This document shows positions 1 through 9,350 of a stretch of 64,000 bases of DNA, in pieces. Below the pieces are notes generated by a model that worked only from the letters and a program-made list of their open reading frames with translations, made no database searches and was not told the DNA's origin. Origin of the DNA: Bog-159 sp963738345 (GTDB lineage Bacteria; Acidobacteriota; Terriglobia; Bryobacterales; Bryobacteraceae); the NCBI GenBank assembly GCA_963738345.1, contig CAVTWI010000002.1, forward strand, positions 6,076,001-6,140,000. Reading direction: 5' to 3'. Numbering within the stretch: the stretch's first letter is position 1; every line of letters starts with the position of its first letter. The position numbers and the translations under genes were made by a program.

Positions 1-206
1 TGCCCGGTAGCCAGGCGCGCTAGAATCGAAGCCACCAGGTCGGGCCGGGCCTTCTGTGGCACCGTGCTCTCAGGCCCGAATTCACGTTCGATCAGCGAGC
101 GGATTTTGGAATCGTTGACCAGTTCGAATTCGAGGCGGTGCGCCGCTATGCGAGCCACTTCTTCGAATCGGCAACCGGGCTGTCCGGAAACGGCGATCAA
201 CGCCAT
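1..206 (-). CDS. cytidylate kinase-like protein, N-terminal part (runs off window start)
   Basis: An open frame starts at the ATG at 206 and is still open at base 1, giving 68 residues. It begins MALIAVSGQPGCRFEEVA, followed by a helix ending AAHRLEFELV, then NDSKIRSLIEREFGP and a helix PDLVASILARLA. This order (short beta strand, glycine-rich loop, helix, LVNDSKI strand) matches the start of the cytidylate-kinase-like P-loop family. The loop SGQPGC lacks the usual GK[ST], so nucleotide binding is not certain. It is divergent from the membrane glycosyltransferase at 279, with about 70 bases between the starts. No clear Shine-Dalgarno is visible. The catalytic part lies outside the window. Confidence 0.6.
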   Translation of the reverse strand, partial: MALIAVSGQPGCRFEEVARIAAHRLEFELVNDSKIRSLIEREFGPESTVPQKARPDLVASILARLATG

Positions 207-278
207 GTCATCAGCTCATGATATCAAGCCGCCCTCAACAGCGCGCCACGTTGTAACATCGACCATTACCCATCGCCT

Positions 279-2087
279 ATGAACAAATGGATCGGCCTTT
301 GCCTCTTCCTGGCCCTGGCCCTGCTCTTCTTCATCGCCAATCGCGGCGCTTACCAGGGTTTTTTTCAGGCCGACGAACTCGATAGCCTCAGTTGGAGTCC
401 GCATGTGCCGTTGTCCGATTTCGCTGTGGATCTGGTGAACCCGGTCTATAACGCGCGCAATTTCCGGCCCGTAGGCCATCTCTATTTCCGCATCATGAGC
501 CGCGCCTTCGGACTCGACTTCCGCAAATACCTGCTGCCTCTCCATCTACTGCATTTGTTGAATGTCTGGCTGCTGTGGATGCTGCTGCGCGCCCTGGGCG
601 CCTCGCCCCTCGCCGCCTCCGCCGGTGCATTGTTCTTTGCCTTCAATCCGGCGGTTTTCGATGTCTACTGGAAGCCCATGTATGCTTTCGACCTGCTGTG
701 CGCCGCCTTCTGCCTGGCAAGCTTTCTATTCTGGATCAAACGCCGCTGGGTGCTGGCATTCCTGGCGTTTTGGCTGGCGTACAAGTCCAAAGAACTAGCC
801 GTGATGCTGCCGGCGGTGCTGGCCTGTTACGAAATGTGGTTTGGCAAGCGCCAATGGCGTCCGTTGATCCCGTTCTTTCTGGTGTCACTTTCATTCGGCT
901 TGCAAGGCATCTTCCGCAACCCGAACCGCGACAACGACTACGAATTTCATTTCACCCCCGCCGCACTTGCTGGCGGCGCACAGTTCTATGCGAGTGAATT
1001 GTTTGGCGTTCCGTTCCTCGGCTTTGCCCTGTTGGCACTGCCCGCCATCCGGCGCGACCGGCGTGTATGGTTGGGTGTGGCGGCCACTGTACTCTTCCTG
1101 GTTCCACTGGTCTTTCTGCCGGGCCGTCTTTACAGCGCCTATTGGTATGTGCCCCTGGTGGGCGTGACCATGGCCCTGTCTTCTTTCGCCGATACCCGCT
1201 ATGGTTGGTTGGCTGCCATAGTATTAGCGGCGTGGCTGCCCTGGAGCTATCTCGACCTGCGCGACTACCGCCGTCAAAAACTGGCGGAGGATGCCGACAG
1301 CCGCGATTATGTCACCCAGTTGCGGGCCGCGGCCGCTTCCTTGCAAGGCATTCCGGTGTTCTTGTATCATGGGCTGCCGCCGACCTTCCCGTCATGGGGA
1401 GTGACTGGTGCGCTGACTTATCTGCTGCCATATAACAACCCTAAGTTGTACTCCATGGAAGATGCGCCCGCCAAATCGGCGTCGCAGAGTCCTGAACTGG
1501 CCACGCTGGTTTGGGTACAAAGAGCACGAAAATTATCGATCGCGGTGCATGATTCGCACACCCCCGATTCCACTTACATCATGATGAACGAAGTGGCGCC
1601 GGTCTGGCAATTGACGGATGGCTGGTCGGGAGTGGAAGAAGGCTTTCGGTGGGCCGCCCCCCATGCCACCGCGCGCTTATATCGAGCACCCCGCGCTACG
1701 CAATTCGAAGTAGTCTTGAACATAGGTCCGCGCTTGCTGGCTGTGCAGGGATTCACGGATTTCACCGCCCGCCTGAATGGCGTAGCATTGGGGACCGCGC
1801 ACTTCGCCGAACTCGGCATTCAAGGCGCGCGCTGGCCGCTGCCCCCGGGCCCTGCGGGAACCGTCGAAGTGGAGTTCGACGCCTCCCCCCCTTCCATGCC
1901 GGTAACGATCCGCGCACCTTGGGTGCCGCCGTCGTATCGTTTGGCTTCCTACCCTCGGGCCGGTAATGCCATCACGCGTTGTAGCCAGGCATCCGCGATA
2001 GGCCGCGCCTTCGATGGAAAACGGTGGCCGCCCTCAAGCATATGGAACTCCACATCCGCCGCGCGCAACCGCAGTCGCTCCGCATAG
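279..2087 (+). CDS. GT-C fold membrane glycosyltransferase-like protein
   Basis: An integral membrane protein with an N-terminal anchor (residues 4-22) and about ten hydrophobic segments up to residue 315, then a soluble C-terminal domain. The first extramembrane loop has the acidic pair FFQADELDSL, as in GT-C transferases of the PMT/ArnT type that use lipid-linked sugars; no specific substrate can be named. The tail is suspicious. The last roughly 45 residues are arginine- and serine-rich and lie opposite the esterase gene at 1949. Adding one T to the run near 1939 would give an ending SYRFGFLPSGR with a stop at 1966, which removes the long overlap. I therefore think the true end is 1966 and that a base is missing. 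No Shine-Dalgarno is obvious before the ATG. Confidence 0.7.
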   Translation: MNKWIGLCLFLALALLFFIANRGAYQGFFQADELDSLSWSPHVPLSDFAVDLVNPVYNARNFRPVGHLYFRIMSRAFGLDFRKYLLPLHLLHLLNVWLLWMLLRALGASPLAASAGALFFAFNPAVFDVYWKPMYAFDLLCAAFCLASFLFWIKRRWVLAFLAFWLAYKSKELAVMLPAVLACYEMWFGKRQWRPLIPFFLVSLSFGLQGIFRNPNRDNDYEFHFTPAALAGGAQFYASELFGVPFLGFALLALPAIRRDRRVWLGVAATVLFLVPLVFLPGRLYSAYWYVPLVGVTMALSSFADTRYGWLAAIVLAAWLPWSYLDLRDYRRQKLAEDADSRDYVTQLRAAAASLQGIPVFLYHGLPPTFPSWGVTGALTYLLPYNNPKLYSMEDAPAKSASQSPELATLVWVQRARKLSIAVHDSHTPDSTYIMMNEVAPVWQLTDGWSGVEEGFRWAAPHATARLYRAPRATQFEVVLNIGPRLLAVQGFTDFTARLNGVALGTAHFAELGIQGARWPLPPGPAGTVEVEFDASPPSMPVTIRAPWVPPSYRLASYPRAGNAITRCSQASAIGRAFDGKRWPPSSIWNSTSAARNRSRSA

Positions 2088-2641
2088 CGCTCGGTCACTT
2101 CCGGTTTATAGAATTCGTCTTCGCGCCGCGCGATATGTAAGACCGACGCGGTAACCGGCTTGTAGGGTCCTTCTTCCCAATTGCGCGGAATCCCGCCGCA
2201 CACAGCGATCACGCCGCGAATCTCATCGGGATGCGTGGCAGCGAACCGGTAGTTCATTCCAACTGGCTGAGAAAAGCCGGCCAAGATACGGCGCGATGGC
2301 GGGATGCCATATTCGCGCCCGGCATCGTTCAACACGTGCAGCACCATATCGTGGTGTAATCGCACCGACGAATCCGGATGCTTGTGCGTGGCCCAACCGT
2401 ACCCTACGTCATTCGATCCCAAGGAGAGATAGAACTGATTGGGCCCCTGGATGGAGGCGATTACATGCCGCGGACCCATCATGGCGGCTGTCAGGCGTAG
2501 CATCGCGTCGGGAGTAGCGCTGAAACCGTGGAGGGTCACCACTAACAAGCTATCGGCGTCGAGGGTCTGGGGCGCATGCACCAGGTAGCGGCAATCCATG
2601 CGGGCGGTGAAGCTACAGTGGCGAGTATTTTCAAGAGTCAT
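1949..2641 (-). CDS. alpha/beta hydrolase, phospholipase/carboxylesterase type
   Basis: About 230 residues with the alpha/beta-hydrolase layout: VVTLHGFSA (oxyanion region), the nucleophile elbow ILAGFSQPVGMN, an acid-bearing strand HIARREDEFY, and a C-terminal histidine in EGGHRFPS. Length and order fit the YpfH/carboxylesterase branch (Pfam Abhydrolase_2). The elbow is unusual because GxSxG usually continues with glycine, and here proline follows GFSQ. I chose the ATG at 2641, preceded by GGTGGA; a TTG at 2671 would add ten residues. Its 3' end overlaps the convergent glycosyltransferase by 18 bases if that gene ends at 1966. The substrate is unknown, probably a short-chain ester or phenolic ester. 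Confidence 0.75.
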   Translation of the reverse strand: MTLENTRHCSFTARMDCRYLVHAPQTLDADSLLVVTLHGFSATPDAMLRLTAAMMGPRHVIASIQGPNQFYLSLGSNDVGYGWATHKHPDSSVRLHHDMVLHVLNDAGREYGIPPSRRILAGFSQPVGMNYRFAATHPDEIRGVIAVCGGIPRNWEEGPYKPVTASVLHIARREDEFYKPEVTERYAERLRLRAADVEFHMLEGGHRFPSKARPIADAWLQRVMALPARG

Positions 2642-2874
2642 ATGAGGAGGGATCCACCGGATATTAATCAAAACTTCAACTTGATTTCAGCAGATTTGAG
2701 GTTATCATAAGCTAAATCGCTTCTGAGCGCCGGGTCGCCATGCTGCGCCTAGGGTGAGCCGCTCAAACAATCAACGGGGCAGTATCGTCCAAAACTTGAA
2801 CCGCCCGGAAGGGCCGCCCAACGCGCCAGTTTGGCGTGGACGATCCCGTATTGCCAAATCGAGGAGACTTCAGG

Positions 2875-5800
2875 ATGAATTCAACGGTCCGTTGCATCAG
2901 GCAGTTAGTCTGTTTTGCTTTCATGGCGGGTTTGATCGGACGCATGCCTCTTCCTGCACAAGACGTATTAGGGAGCATCACCGGGACGGTCAAAGATGCC
3001 ACCGGCGCTGCTGTACCGGATGCCACCGTGCGTGCTCATAACACCGCCACCAACCTGGAGGTAACTCAACACACTCAGACCAACGGCTCATATTCGGTAT
3101 CTAACATCCCAGCCGGAACCTACGCGCTAACGTTCACTAAGGATGGCTTCGAGACCGAGCAGCACACCCAGGTCGTGGTGAATGCCAACCGCACCACCAC
3201 CGTGGATGGCTCGCTAAAGGTCGGGACGGTGGCCACTACAGTTGAAGTCACCGCCACGCCGCTCATGAACCAGGTGGATACAACGAATGGCTATATCGTC
3301 GATCAGTTGACCATTCAGGACACACCGCTAGGGACCGGCAGCTTCACCCAGTTGGCTATCCTGAGCCCCGGTGTACATGCCGACATGCTGGGCGGTTCCG
3401 GCAGCAATGCCGGCCTGGGCAACCAAGCCATCTTCGCCAACGGCAACCGCGACACCAGCAATAGCTTCTCGTTGAACGGCGTGGACACCAACAACTTGTT
3501 CAACGGCAACTCCACCAGCCAGGTTGGCGAGAACCGGTTCGTACTTAATATCGGCGAAAACTTCGGGGCCGGCGGCTCAATCCAGACCAGCACTTCTGTC
3601 TATGGCGCGATCGGCCAGGCGCTGCCCACGCCTCCGGCCGAAACTATCCAGGAAGTCGCGGTAAACGCGGCCATGTATGACGCCACGCAGGGCGCCCATA
3701 GCGGCGCGCACATCAGCGTAGTCACCAAGTCGGGCACTAACGAAATCCACGGCATGGCGTACGAAGATTTTCAGAACAGCGTGATGAATGCGGCTCCTTT
3801 CTTCTACAATGCATCACCGGCCATCACAACCAAGGATCCTTTCCTCAATCGCAACCAGTTCGGCGTGAATTTTGGCGGACCCATCAAGAAGAATAAGCTG
3901 TTCTATTTCGTGGCGTATCAAGGCGTGCGCATCGCCGATGCAGCGGACGCCACGAAAGATGTGAGCGTGCCGATCGGCCTGACCGATGACCGCAGCCTGC
4001 AAGGCATCGTCAACGCCGTCAAGAACAGTTACGGCACCAGCATCACCACCGCCAAGGTAAGTCCGGTGGCGGCGGCTATGCTACAGGCCAAGCTGCCGAA
4101 CGGCCAGTACCTGATTCCCAGCGCTCAAATCACCGATTCCACCACAGCCTTGGCGCTTGGTTATGACGCGGTCGTGGAAGGACCCAACGCCCAGTCCAGC
4201 GTCGATCAGGGCATCGCGAATGTGGACTACAACCTCAGCGACATGGACCGTCTCTCAGTGAAGTATTACTACCAGCGGAATCCCACCACCAATCCCTTTG
4301 GCGCGGTAGGCGCGCTCCTCGGATTTCCCCAACAGCTTTCGGCCGGAAGCCAAGTGGGCGCGGTCAACAACACCGTGATCCTTGGACCGAACCTGACCTG
4401 GCAGCAACATGCCGGGTTCACCCGTTTGCAAGCCTACGCCCAGACGGGTCAGCAATTCTCGCCGTCCGATTTCGGCATGAACCTACTCGGATCGACAGCG
4501 TTTCCGCAAATCGACATCACCAGCGTGCTGGGCAGCGGCGGACTTGAGTTCGGACCCAGCGTGAGTTTCGGCAACGCCGGCATGTACCAGAATCAGTGGG
4601 AACTCGGCTCGTCGCTGAATTGGGTGAAGGGGCGGCATACCCTCGCGATCGGCGGAAACTGGAGCCACGCGCAGCTCAATATCATCAACAACAACACCAA
4701 TACGGATAACCTGGGCTTCAAAGGCTTCACTAACTTCGTCGAGGGCGCCGTTCGCACGGGCAGTTATTCGTCGGCATTCTCCGGTAACGCCAGCCGCTAC
4801 TATCGCTCCGACACCGCCGGGTTGTATATAAATGACAACTACAAGGTCGCCAGCAATCTGTCTCTCACCTTGGGGTTGCGCTGGGACTTCGACGGCCCCC
4901 TCTCCGAAAAGTACGGACGCCTGACGGCATTCAATCCAAGCCTCTACGGTTATGATGCAGCCAGCGACACCATCACTAACTCCGGCCTCGAGATCGCCGG
5001 TAACAATGCACAGTACGGAACTGCCGGGGCGAGTGACTCGCTGCTGAACAAACACCAGTGGGGCTTGGCTCCGCGCATCGGCGCTGCCTGGACCCCCAAG
5101 TCGAAATTGACCGTCCGCGCCGGTTTCGGTATGTACTATGACCGCGGCGAACTCTTCAGCGAATTCTCACCCAGCGCCGGCTTCGGATTCAACGGACCCT
5201 TGGGCGTAACTTTGCAGCAACCCTTCGTTACGGCCGCCTTCGCCACTAAGGGCGCGACCCTCCAGGCGCCCTTCGGCACCACTCCGTTGGGTGCTCCCCC
5301 CGGAAGTGCGGCTGCGTTCCAGGCTTTGCTCCCCAACCTCTCCGACACGTTGAATGGCGAATATCCGGCCGGCAATCTGTTCGGACCTTTCCTGCTGGGC
5401 GGATACGATATCAACAACAAACTGCCATACACCGTAAACTGGACCTTCGATCTGCAGTACCAGGCTTCGAATAGCTGGCTGTTCAGCGCCGGTTACGTCG
5501 GCAACCACGGCGTACATGAAGTGTTGCCGATCCCCTTCAACCAGCCGCAGATTGCCACCGCGCAGCATCCGGTGAATGGTCAGACGTCATCCTATGGCGG
5601 CGTCACGCCCCTGTATCTGAACCAGGAGCCGTACGATCCGGCCCCGGAATATGCGGGCAACGCTCCGGCCCGCGTGCCCTACATCGGTTACGACATGAAC
5701 TCGGTGTTGTACGAAGCTGAGGGTATTTCGAACTATGATGCGTTGCAACTGCAGGCCCGCAAGCGGCTATCGAACGGTTTGCAATTCACTGCGTCGTACA

Positions 5801-6561
5801 CCTGGTCGCACGCGCTCGACGAGCAAAGCGGACTCGGTTTGTTCTTTACGGGAAACAATCCGCTCAGTCCCAAATCCAGCTATGCATCGGCCGATTTCGA
5901 TCAGACCCACGTATTCCTCATCAACTATAGCTACACCTTCCCGAAGATAACGTCCAACCACTCGTTGGGCTACCTCGTGAATGGCTGGACCATTGGCGGC
6001 CAGACCGTAGCGCAAAGCGGACAGCCCTATAGCATCTACGACTTTTCGGGATCCGTCGCCAGCCTCTACTACGGTTCGAGCGACTATATCACCAATCCCA
6101 TCGTGCCTCTGCTGCCAGGGGTTTCCGCCAAACAGGCGCAACTGCAAGGCACCACCGGCGTTAATGCGGGCAAGCCGGTCTTGAATGTCGCCGATTTTGC
6201 GCCGCAGTTCGTTGCGCCGGGAACCAACGGCGTGCCGGCCTGCGATTCGTCTGGATGCGATTTATACGAGTCACTCTACGGCGGTACCGGCCGCAACCTG
6301 TTTCGCGCGCCCTTCCAGGTACGCTTCGATATGACCATGGGCAAGGAATTCGATTTTGGAGAGCGCTATCGCCTGCGCTTCAATTTCGACGCGTTCAATA
6401 TCTTCAATCACCCGGACTTCGACGCCCCTAATAACGATGTCACGTTCTTCCCCGACTATGAGGGACCGCCCTCCATTCCTCCCGTCGGCAGCTTGGGCTA
6501 CATCCAGCACACGATTGGCAGTTCGCGATTCCTGCAGTTGTCTTTACACCTCTCGTTTTAG
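2875..6561 (+). CDS. TonB-dependent receptor with carboxypeptidase-regulatory domain
   Basis: The ATG at 2875 has GAGGAG eight bases upstream; a GTG at 2836 in the same frame is less likely. The 1228-residue protein has a signal peptide (to about residue 29), a CarboxypepD_reg beta-sandwich (about 32-115, SITGTVKDATGAAVPDA), a plug region, and then a long outer-membrane barrel with alternating aromatic strands ending in LSLHLSF with a terminal Phe. This is the Oar/acidobacterial type, which takes up large substrates such as glycans or peptides through the outer membrane with TonB energy. No TonB box is obvious and no SusD partner lies nearby, so the ligand cannot be inferred. The frame is clean over its whole length. 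Confidence 0.9.
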   Translation: MNSTVRCIRQLVCFAFMAGLIGRMPLPAQDVLGSITGTVKDATGAAVPDATVRAHNTATNLEVTQHTQTNGSYSVSNIPAGTYALTFTKDGFETEQHTQVVVNANRTTTVDGSLKVGTVATTVEVTATPLMNQVDTTNGYIVDQLTIQDTPLGTGSFTQLAILSPGVHADMLGGSGSNAGLGNQAIFANGNRDTSNSFSLNGVDTNNLFNGNSTSQVGENRFVLNIGENFGAGGSIQTSTSVYGAIGQALPTPPAETIQEVAVNAAMYDATQGAHSGAHISVVTKSGTNEIHGMAYEDFQNSVMNAAPFFYNASPAITTKDPFLNRNQFGVNFGGPIKKNKLFYFVAYQGVRIADAADATKDVSVPIGLTDDRSLQGIVNAVKNSYGTSITTAKVSPVAAAMLQAKLPNGQYLIPSAQITDSTTALALGYDAVVEGPNAQSSVDQGIANVDYNLSDMDRLSVKYYYQRNPTTNPFGAVGALLGFPQQLSAGSQVGAVNNTVILGPNLTWQQHAGFTRLQAYAQTGQQFSPSDFGMNLLGSTAFPQIDITSVLGSGGLEFGPSVSFGNAGMYQNQWELGSSLNWVKGRHTLAIGGNWSHAQLNIINNNTNTDNLGFKGFTNFVEGAVRTGSYSSAFSGNASRYYRSDTAGLYINDNYKVASNLSLTLGLRWDFDGPLSEKYGRLTAFNPSLYGYDAASDTITNSGLEIAGNNAQYGTAGASDSLLNKHQWGLAPRIGAAWTPKSKLTVRAGFGMYYDRGELFSEFSPSAGFGFNGPLGVTLQQPFVTAAFATKGATLQAPFGTTPLGAPPGSAAAFQALLPNLSDTLNGEYPAGNLFGPFLLGGYDINNKLPYTVNWTFDLQYQASNSWLFSAGYVGNHGVHEVLPIPFNQPQIATAQHPVNGQTSSYGGVTPLYLNQEPYDPAPEYAGNAPARVPYIGYDMNSVLYEAEGISNYDALQLQARKRLSNGLQFTASYTWSHALDEQSGLGLFFTGNNPLSPKSSYASADFDQTHVFLINYSYTFPKITSNHSLGYLVNGWTIGGQTVAQSGQPYSIYDFSGSVASLYYGSSDYITNPIVPLLPGVSAKQAQLQGTTGVNAGKPVLNVADFAPQFVAPGTNGVPACDSSGCDLYESLYGGTGRNLFRAPFQVRFDMTMGKEFDFGERYRLRFNFDAFNIFNHPDFDAPNNDVTFFPDYEGPPSIPPVGSLGYIQHTIGSSRFLQLSLHLSF

Positions 6562-6579
6562 CGCGCATTAGACACCACG

Positions 6580-6601
6580 GGGCAGGCCTCCGGGCCTGTC
6601 C
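6580..6601 (+). terminator. hairpin terminator-like after the TonB receptor
   Basis: A nine-base-pair stem (GGGCAGGCC pairing with GGCCTGTCC, one G-U pair) closes a four-base loop 18 bases after the receptor stop. The tract that follows (TCTGTCGTTT) is only moderately T-rich, so it may be a weak intrinsic terminator or may need Rho. Confidence 0.5.
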
Positions 6602-6628
6602 TCTGTCGTTTCGCGTTACATTCGGAAG

Positions 6629-7426
6629 ATGCCCGCCTGGAACCCCAACCAGTATCTTAAATTCGCCGGCGAGCGCACCCAGCCTTGCCGGGACTTGGTA
6701 GCGCGCATCGCGGTGCCGGACGTGCGGCGCGTGATCGACCTCGGCTGTGGACCGGGCAACAGCACCGCAGTGCTTCGCGACCGTTGGCCGGACGCCGCGT
6801 TTACCGGTCTCGATAGCTCGCCTGAGATGATTGACCGCGCACGGCGCGAGTGTCCCACCCAAGACTGGATCGTGGCCGACATCGCGGAATGGGTCGCGGC
6901 CAGTCAAGACCAGTTCGATATCATCTTCTCGAACGCCGCCCTGCAATGGGTTGACGATCACGCCACGTTGTATCCGCAACTCCTGTCCCACGTCGCTCCT
7001 GGAGGCGCGCTGGCTATCCAGATTCCCGGAAACATCGATGCGCTGCCGCATCGCCTGATGCGTGAAGTCACCACCCTGCCGCACTGGCGATCCTATTTCC
7101 CCTCAGGTAAATTGCGCGAGTGGCATCACCATGAAATGGATTTTTATTACGATGTCCTGGCGCCGCACGCCGCCCACATAGACCTCTGGGCTACCGAATA
7201 CTTGCACATTTTGCCGGATACAGAGGCCATCGTCGCGTGGTATCGCAGTACAGGTCTACGGCCTTTTCTGGAGGCTCTCGCCACCGACGGCGAGCCGCAG
7301 CGATTCGAGGCCGACTACCTGGAAGCCTTGCGCCCGCACTTCACTCCGCGCGCCGCGGGAGGCGTGCTCTTTCCATTCCGGCGGATCTTCGCGATAGCCT
7401 ACCAACGGAGCGAGCAACCTGCATGA
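6629..7426 (+). CDS. tam: trans-aconitate 2-methyltransferase
   Basis: 265 residues of class I SAM methyltransferase. The start MPAWNPNQYLKFAGERTQP is the family signature of Tam, which methylates trans-aconitate, a by-product that inhibits aconitase. SAM motif I is VIDLGCGPGNST (about 35-46), the acidic residue of motif II is in FTGLDSS, and IFSNAALQWVDD follows. The length equals that of the family. The stop TGA overlaps the start of the HMG-CoA reductase gene (ATGATG at 7423), so the two are translationally coupled. The link between the two enzymes is not obvious biochemically. Confidence 0.85.
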   Translation: MPAWNPNQYLKFAGERTQPCRDLVARIAVPDVRRVIDLGCGPGNSTAVLRDRWPDAAFTGLDSSPEMIDRARRECPTQDWIVADIAEWVAASQDQFDIIFSNAALQWVDDHATLYPQLLSHVAPGGALAIQIPGNIDALPHRLMREVTTLPHWRSYFPSGKLREWHHHEMDFYYDVLAPHAAHIDLWATEYLHILPDTEAIVAWYRSTGLRPFLEALATDGEPQRFEADYLEALRPHFTPRAAGGVLFPFRRIFAIAYQRSEQPA

Positions 7427-8964
7427 TGATCCCCAGCCTACTGCTCAAAAAGCTCTACACCCTGGGCAGCCTGAAGAACACGCCCGAGGGTGTTCAATTC
7501 TCGATCAAGAACCGTTTGAGCAACGCGGAAATCCTCGGCCTACATAGTTTGGCCCTCAACGGTAGCCCCCTGACGCTCGAACAAGTTCGCTTCGACCTCG
7601 AAGATGGCAGCGAGATGCGCGTAGGACAAGTGGATGCGGCCCATCCGCTTCCCTTTCCCCTGCGTTCGGTTGTGACCATTCGAACCGCCGCGCCCGCTCT
7701 CGCCAAAGGCAAGCATCAAATCGAAATCGCGGTGGAGACCCGCCCATTTGGCAAGCTCCAATTCCAGGCGGAAGATACCGTTACGGAGGGCGAACGCCCC
7801 GCTCCCCACATGCCCCGCGATGAGCACGACGATTATTCCCCAGAGATCATCCGGCAACGCCAGGCGGTGATCCAACAGTTCACCGGAATCACGCCGCATC
7901 ACATTGCCGGCTATTCTTTCGATCCGCACCTTGCTAAGGGAAATTGCGAGAACTTCGTCGGCGTCGCCCAGATTCCGATCGGCTGCGCCGGACCCCTGCT
8001 CGTGCGCGGAGAGCATGCTGATGGCGAATTCCTTATTCCGCTGGCCACTTCCGAAGGCACCCTACTTGCCTCCCACAACCGCGGCATCAAAGTGCTGAAT
8101 GCCTGTGGTGGAGTGAAGTGTACGGTGGTCGCCGATGCCATGCAGCGCGCGCCGGTTTTCGTCTTTGCCGACGCCCGCGCTGGACGCGATTTTGTCGCCT
8201 GGGTGCAAGCCAACCTGGAAAAGATCCGCGAGGAGGCCGAAGCCACTTCATCCGTGGCCAAACTGCTATATATCGATCCGTACGTTGCCAACAAGTTCGT
8301 GTATTTGCGTTTTAACTTCTCTACGGGCGACGCCGCCGGACAGAACATGGTCGGGCGCGCCACCTTCGCCGCTTGCAGTTGGATTCTGGACCATTTCGCC
8401 GGGGTGACGCACTTCTATCTGGAATCTAATTTCGCAACGGATAAGAAGGCTTCGCAAATCAACATCATGCGGACGCGCGGCAAACGGGTCACCGCAGAGG
8501 TCACCATCCCGCGCGAAATCGCCATCCAGCAGCTTCGCGTGGAGCCGGAGAAAGTGGTCTATCATTACGGCGTGGCGAACGTGGGTGCCTTCCTTTCAGG
8601 CGCCAATAACAACGGCGCACAATCCGCCAACGGCATCACCGCACTGTTTATCGCTACCGGCCAGGATGTCGCCAACGTTGCGGAATCGTCCGCCGCGATT
8701 CTCTACGCGGAGATGACTGCGGAGGGCGGCATCTATCTTTCCCTCACCATTCCGTCGTTGATCGTCGCCACCTACGGCGGCGGCACCGGCCTCGCTACAC
8801 AGCGCGAATGCCTCGACATACTGGGTTGCTACGGCAAGGGCAAAGTGAATAAACTGGCTGAGATCGTCGCCGGTGTGGCCCTGGCGGGAGAGATTTCGCT
8901 AGGGGCGGCGATTTCGTCGTCAGATTGGGTATCGAGTCACGAAAAATACGGACGGAACCGCTAA
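7423..8964 (+). CDS. hydroxymethylglutaryl-CoA reductase, class I type
   Basis: 513 residues from the ATG at 7423 (a second ATG follows at 7426). The first roughly 130 residues are a beta-rich extension not found in the usual core. The catalytic core then shows the four expected residues: Glu in CENFVG, Lys in ATDKKASQIN, Asp in ATGQDVANV, and His in the C-terminal SSHEKYGRNR. The cofactor-loop segment TGDAAGQNMV resembles the class I TGDAMGMNM. The product reduces HMG-CoA to mevalonate. A class I enzyme in an acidobacterium is noteworthy, since this phylum generally makes isoprenoids by the MEP route. No other mevalonate gene is in the window, although hpnE lies 3.7 kb away. It is coupled to tam. 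Confidence 0.88.
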   Translation: MMIPSLLLKKLYTLGSLKNTPEGVQFSIKNRLSNAEILGLHSLALNGSPLTLEQVRFDLEDGSEMRVGQVDAAHPLPFPLRSVVTIRTAAPALAKGKHQIEIAVETRPFGKLQFQAEDTVTEGERPAPHMPRDEHDDYSPEIIRQRQAVIQQFTGITPHHIAGYSFDPHLAKGNCENFVGVAQIPIGCAGPLLVRGEHADGEFLIPLATSEGTLLASHNRGIKVLNACGGVKCTVVADAMQRAPVFVFADARAGRDFVAWVQANLEKIREEAEATSSVAKLLYIDPYVANKFVYLRFNFSTGDAAGQNMVGRATFAACSWILDHFAGVTHFYLESNFATDKKASQINIMRTRGKRVTAEVTIPREIAIQQLRVEPEKVVYHYGVANVGAFLSGANNNGAQSANGITALFIATGQDVANVAESSAAILYAEMTAEGGIYLSLTIPSLIVATYGGGTGLATQRECLDILGCYGKGKVNKLAEIVAGVALAGEISLGAAISSSDWVSSHEKYGRNR

Positions 8965-8983
8965 CGCGAGCGATTTCAAGGCT

Positions 8984-9349
8984 GTGTTCGCCCGCCTGCG
9001 TTCCATCCTGCAGCCTCTCGAACGCTCGCTCGCTGCCAAGCATGACCGGCCTGATCATTACTATTTGGAAACGCGAGACGCACTCTACAAGGGACGGCCC
9101 GTCTTCTTCGGTGCCGTCAAAACCGGGAAGAATTACGTCAGCTTCCATCTCATGCCAATCTATGCCTATGGAGAGTTGCGCAAGAGCCTTTCGCCTGCGT
9201 TGCGCAAGCGCATGCAGGGCAAAGCCTGTTTCAATTTCACCAGCGTCGATGACGCCTTATTCGCCGAATTGCAGCGCGTGACCGTCGAGGGAGCCAAGGG
9301 TTTTCCAGAGAAGATGCTGCGCATCCCCTCCGGAACAACGTGCGAATAG
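8984..9349 (+). CDS. conserved hypothetical protein, DUF1801-like
   Basis: A small cytosolic protein of about 121 residues with the pattern YYLETRD, then FFGAVKTGKNYVSFHLMPIYAY, then RMQGKACFNF and a helix DALFAELQ. This resembles the DUF1801/YdhG-like fold; I know no proven function. The only start in frame is the GTG at 8984. The in-frame sequence just upstream also looks coding-like (ASDFKAVFA), so the true N-terminus could lie further up with a non-standard start. It follows the reductase by 19 bases and is probably cotranscribed. Confidence 0.65.
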   Translation: MFARLRSILQPLERSLAAKHDRPDHYYLETRDALYKGRPVFFGAVKTGKNYVSFHLMPIYAYGELRKSLSPALRKRMQGKACFNFTSVDDALFAELQRVTVEGAKGFPEKMLRIPSGTTCE

Positions 9350-9350
9350 C

